Shown here: piece by piece, positions 61,857-64,000 of the stretch
Layout: every line of letters starts with the position of its first letter
Position numbering within the stretch: position 1 is the stretch's first letter
Assembly: GCF_014199945.1 (NCBI RefSeq)
Contig: NZ_JACHOR010000001.1
Coordinates: forward strand, 682,001 to 746,000
From: Brevundimonas variabilis
GTDB lineage: Bacteria > Pseudomonadota > Alphaproteobacteria > Caulobacterales > Caulobacteraceae
Length of the DNA stretch: 64,000 nt
Direction: 5' to 3'
Translations under genes and position numbers: made by a program
The notes under the pieces: model-generated
What the model saw: only the letters and a program-made list of their open reading frames with translations
Told to the model about the DNA's origin: nothing
The model's database searches: none

Positions 61857-63524
61857 ATGAGCGAGCCTGCACAGGCCCAGACCGTGGGCGAGGGTCCGGG
61901 TCTCAGGACGGTCGTTGGCGCATCGGCGGCGGGCACGGCCTTCGAGTGGTATGATTTCTTCATCTTCGGGTCGCTGACGACCATTATCGCCCGGCATTTC
62001 TATGCCGATGTGGGTGAGGCAACGAGCTACATCCTGGCTCTGCTGACCTTCGGTGTCGGGTTCGTCGTCCGGCCCCTCGGTGCACTCGTGTTCGGCTGGT
62101 TCGGCGACAAGACCGGGCGCAAGACGACCTTCCTCGTCACCATCACCTTGATGGGAATAGCCACGGTCGCGATCGGTCTGCTGCCGGATTATGGACAGAT
62201 CGGCATCCTGGCTCCGGTTCTGCTCATCTTTCTCCGCATCGTTCAGGGTTTTGCCCTCGGCGGAGAGTATGGCGGAGCCGCGATCTACGTCGCCGAACAC
62301 GCTCCACCGAAGAAACGCGGCTTCCTGACGGGCTGGATCCAGACCACGGCCGCCATCGGCCTGATCATGGCACTGAGCGTCATCCTGATCACGCGGGCGG
62401 TCCTGGGGGTCGAAGCCTTCGATGAATGGGGATGGCGAATCCCGTTCCTGCTGTCCTTCTTCCTGCTGGTGATTTCGCTGTGGATCCGGCTCAAGCTGCA
62501 CGAAAGTCCGGCCTTCAAGCGGATGGTCGCCGAAAGCACCGAGCGCCAGGCCCCCTTCCGCGAGAGCTTCGCGACCTGGAAGGTCGGCAAATATGTCCTG
62601 ATTGCTCTGGTCGGCATCATGTTTGCCCAGGGGGCCGTCTGGTACGCGGGCTATTTCTACACGCGCTTTTTCATGGAGCGGGTGCTCAAGATCGAAGTTG
62701 CGACCGTGGATGGGCTGATCCTTGCGATCACTGTGGCATCCGCCGTGCTGTACGTCTTCTTCGGCTGGCTTTCGGACCGGATCGGCAGAAAGCCGGTCAT
62801 GGTGGGAGGCATGATCCTGTTCCTGATTGCCGTGTTCCCGGGGTTCCACGCCCTGACACGCGCGGCCAATCCGGCTCTGGCTCAGGCTCAGGCCACCTCG
62901 CCGGTGACCGTGATCGCAGACCCGGACACCTGTGCGGTCCAGTTCGATCCGGTCGGCAAGACTGCCTTTGCCTCTTCATGCGACCTGGCCAAGAATGTTC
63001 TGTCCAATGCCGGCGTAAGCTACGACAACGTTGCGGCTCCTGCAGGCACCCTTGCCGAAGTGCGGGTGGGATCGGTGTCCATTTCATCGGTCGAGGGTGC
63101 CGGCCTTGACCCCGCTGCACTCAAGACCGCGAAGACCGACGTCGATACCCGGGTGAAGGCTGCCCTGACAGAGGCCGGTTACCCCGCCAGGGCCGATCCG
63201 GAACGGATCAATCTGTTGGCCGTGTTCGGCATTCTCCTGGTGTTCATGGTCGCAGCGACCGCTGTCTATGGTCCCCAGGCAGCCGCCCTGGTCGAACTGT
63301 TCCCGACACGGGTGCGCTATACGGCGATGAGCCTGCCCTACAACGTCGGGACGGGATGGGTCGGGGGACTGCTTCCGGCGGCCAGCTTTGCGCTGGTGGC
63401 TTGGTCAGGGAACATCTATTTCGGCCTGTGGTATTCGCTCGGCTTTACCGCTGTCGCCGCTGTGGTCGCCCTGCTGTTTCTGCCGGAAACCCGCGGTCGG
63501 GACCTGAACACCATCGGCGAATGA
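61857..63524 (+). CDS. MHS-family MFS transporter with a large inserted loop
   Basis: 555 residues. The metabolite:proton symporter signature is clear: FEWYDFFIFGSLTTIIARHF, RPLGALVFGWFGDKTGRKTTF, LRIVQGFALGGEYGGAAIYVAEHAP, YGPQAAALVELFPTRVRYTAMSLPYN. Twelve helices are present, but between helices 8 and 9 (about residues 333-450) sits a roughly 115-residue soluble segment with Cys359 and Cys375, not found in ProP/ShiA-type members. The substrate is probably an organic acid or related metabolite. The gene for succinate-semialdehyde dehydrogenase follows by 38 bp, so GABA-type or 4-carbon acid use is possible. Confidence 0.9.
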   Translation: MSEPAQAQTVGEGPGLRTVVGASAAGTAFEWYDFFIFGSLTTIIARHFYADVGEATSYILALLTFGVGFVVRPLGALVFGWFGDKTGRKTTFLVTITLMGIATVAIGLLPDYGQIGILAPVLLIFLRIVQGFALGGEYGGAAIYVAEHAPPKKRGFLTGWIQTTAAIGLIMALSVILITRAVLGVEAFDEWGWRIPFLLSFFLLVISLWIRLKLHESPAFKRMVAESTERQAPFRESFATWKVGKYVLIALVGIMFAQGAVWYAGYFYTRFFMERVLKIEVATVDGLILAITVASAVLYVFFGWLSDRIGRKPVMVGGMILFLIAVFPGFHALTRAANPALAQAQATSPVTVIADPDTCAVQFDPVGKTAFASSCDLAKNVLSNAGVSYDNVAAPAGTLAEVRVGSVSISSVEGAGLDPAALKTAKTDVDTRVKAALTEAGYPARADPERINLLAVFGILLVFMVAATAVYGPQAAALVELFPTRVRYTAMSLPYNVGTGWVGGLLPAASFALVAWSGNIYFGLWYSLGFTAVAAVVALLFLPETRGRDLNTIGE

Positions 63525-63562
63525 GCGTTGAAGCGCCACAGGTCTTGTCCAGGGAAGTCGTC

Positions 63563-64000
63563 ATGAACACCACCGCCAAGGCCGCCGGCCTGAAGCTGCT
63601 TCGCCAGCACGCCCTGATCGCGGGCAGACCCGTAGGAGCCGGCTCAGACGCGATCGCCGTGGACGACCCCGCGACCGGCGAGATCATCGGCCACATCCCC
63701 AACCTCGGCGTGGCCGAAACCGAGGAGGCGATCCAGGCCGCCCACGCTGCCTTTGCCGACTGGTCGCGCTCCGACCCCCACAAGCGGGCGGCCTTCCTGC
63801 GGGAGTGGGCACGGCTGATCGATGCCAATCTTGACGGACTCGGCGCCCTGATGGCGCTCGAGAACGGCAAGCCGTTCGAGGAAGCCAAAGGTGAGGTGAC
63901 CTATGCCAACAGCTTCCTGAAATGGTTTGCCGGCGAGGCCGAGCGGCTGATCGGCGAGACCCATGACAGCCCGCTTGGCCATCTGATCCTGACCTACCGC
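63563..64000 (+). CDS. gabD: Succinate-semialdehyde dehydrogenase, N-terminal fragment
   Basis: 146 residues before the window ends. The start MNTTAKAAGLKLLRQHALIAG and the segments DDPATGEIIGHIPNLG, ALENGKPFEEAKGEVTYANSFLKWFAGEAERL are characteristic of GabD-type aldehyde dehydrogenases; the catalytic Cys and Glu lie beyond the edge. It oxidises succinate semialdehyde to succinate, usually with NADP. AGGGAAG lies before the ATG. It is probably co-transcribed with the MHS transporter. Confidence 0.93.
   Translation, partial: MNTTAKAAGLKLLRQHALIAGRPVGAGSDAIAVDDPATGEIIGHIPNLGVAETEEAIQAAHAAFADWSRSDPHKRAAFLREWARLIDANLDGLGALMALENGKPFEEAKGEVTYANSFLKWFAGEAERLIGETHDSPLGHLILTYR

Noticed and set aside
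61803..62849. 348-codon minus-strand frame over the MHS transporter
   Set aside because: Charged low-complexity translation antisense to membrane helices; no ribosome site or family.

Overview
The window comes from a GC-rich alphaproteobacterium of the Caulobacteraceae, most likely Brevundimonas or a close relative. This is an inference from content and gene order: a phyR / nepR-ecfG-phyK general stress locus, SapC and MHS-family proteins, UDP-sulfoquinovose synthase (sulfolipid is reported in Brevundimonas), hrcA-grpE without dnaK, and argH-lipoprotein-lysA. No tRNA, rRNA, CRISPR array, insertion sequence or prophage was seen. It reads as dense core chromosome with many 1-4 bp gene overlaps.

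Layout. 1-3.5 kb: cytochrome c oxidase (ctaC, ctaD, start of ctaB, minus strand). 3.6-7 kb: an APH-type kinase, a threonine/serine dehydratase with a MaoC hydratase, and a DUF1223 secreted protein. 7.1-11.2 kb: recQ, sqdB and an SDR enzyme. 11.2-13 kb: Smr, XRE and DUF2975 genes and a 38-codon membrane peptide. 13.2-18.4 kb: rdgB-hemW, rph, and GNAT-hrcA-grpE. 18.4-23.2 kb: one minus-strand block, antitoxin-vapC-trpF-trpB-(exported protein)-trpA-accD. 23.2-28.7 kb: an FAD oxidoreductase, an rRNA pseudouridine synthase, nadE and a pentapeptide-repeat protein. 28.7-33 kb: glmM, glmS and galU for amino-sugar and UDP-glucose supply. 33-40 kb: M13 peptidase, Kef-type antiporter, TetR regulator, lipoprotein, glyoxalase and a hydrolase. 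40.2-43 kb: zur and a ZnuD-like TonB receptor with a clear Zur operator. 43-46 kb: SapC, a hotdog protein, an enoyl-reductase-like MDR, and a 301-bp intergenic region that is the least explained part of the window. 46-54 kb: hpt, a zinc-ribbon protein, ftsEX, ydcF, plsC, hisC and neighbours. 54-58 kb: tlpA, argH, lipoprotein and lysA. 58-61.7 kb: the general stress response locus. The window ends with an MHS transporter and the start of gabD.

How the parts work together. PhyK would phosphorylate PhyR, which captures NepR and frees the sigma factor EcfG. Matches to the EcfG promoter (GGAAC-N16-CGTT) lie before phyR, before nepR-ecfG, and before the entericidin-like gene after phyK. A fourth match with a 17-bp spacer precedes an unknown membrane protein near 45.6 kb. 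Zur and its operator make a compact zinc-uptake switch.

The best candidate for something undescribed is a minus-strand structured element at about 45.44-45.59 kb. It has three hairpins capped by GNRA-type loops. The last hairpin is followed by a U-run, 68 bp before an oxidoreductase start codon, so it could be a small RNA or an attenuating leader. Also notable are a perfect 38-bp palindrome (54.1 kb), a 34-bp tandem repeat (42.9 kb), an AT-rich operator-like palindrome (13.2 kb), three convergent gene pairs whose stop codons share one CTAG, and one divergent pair whose start codons share one CATG.
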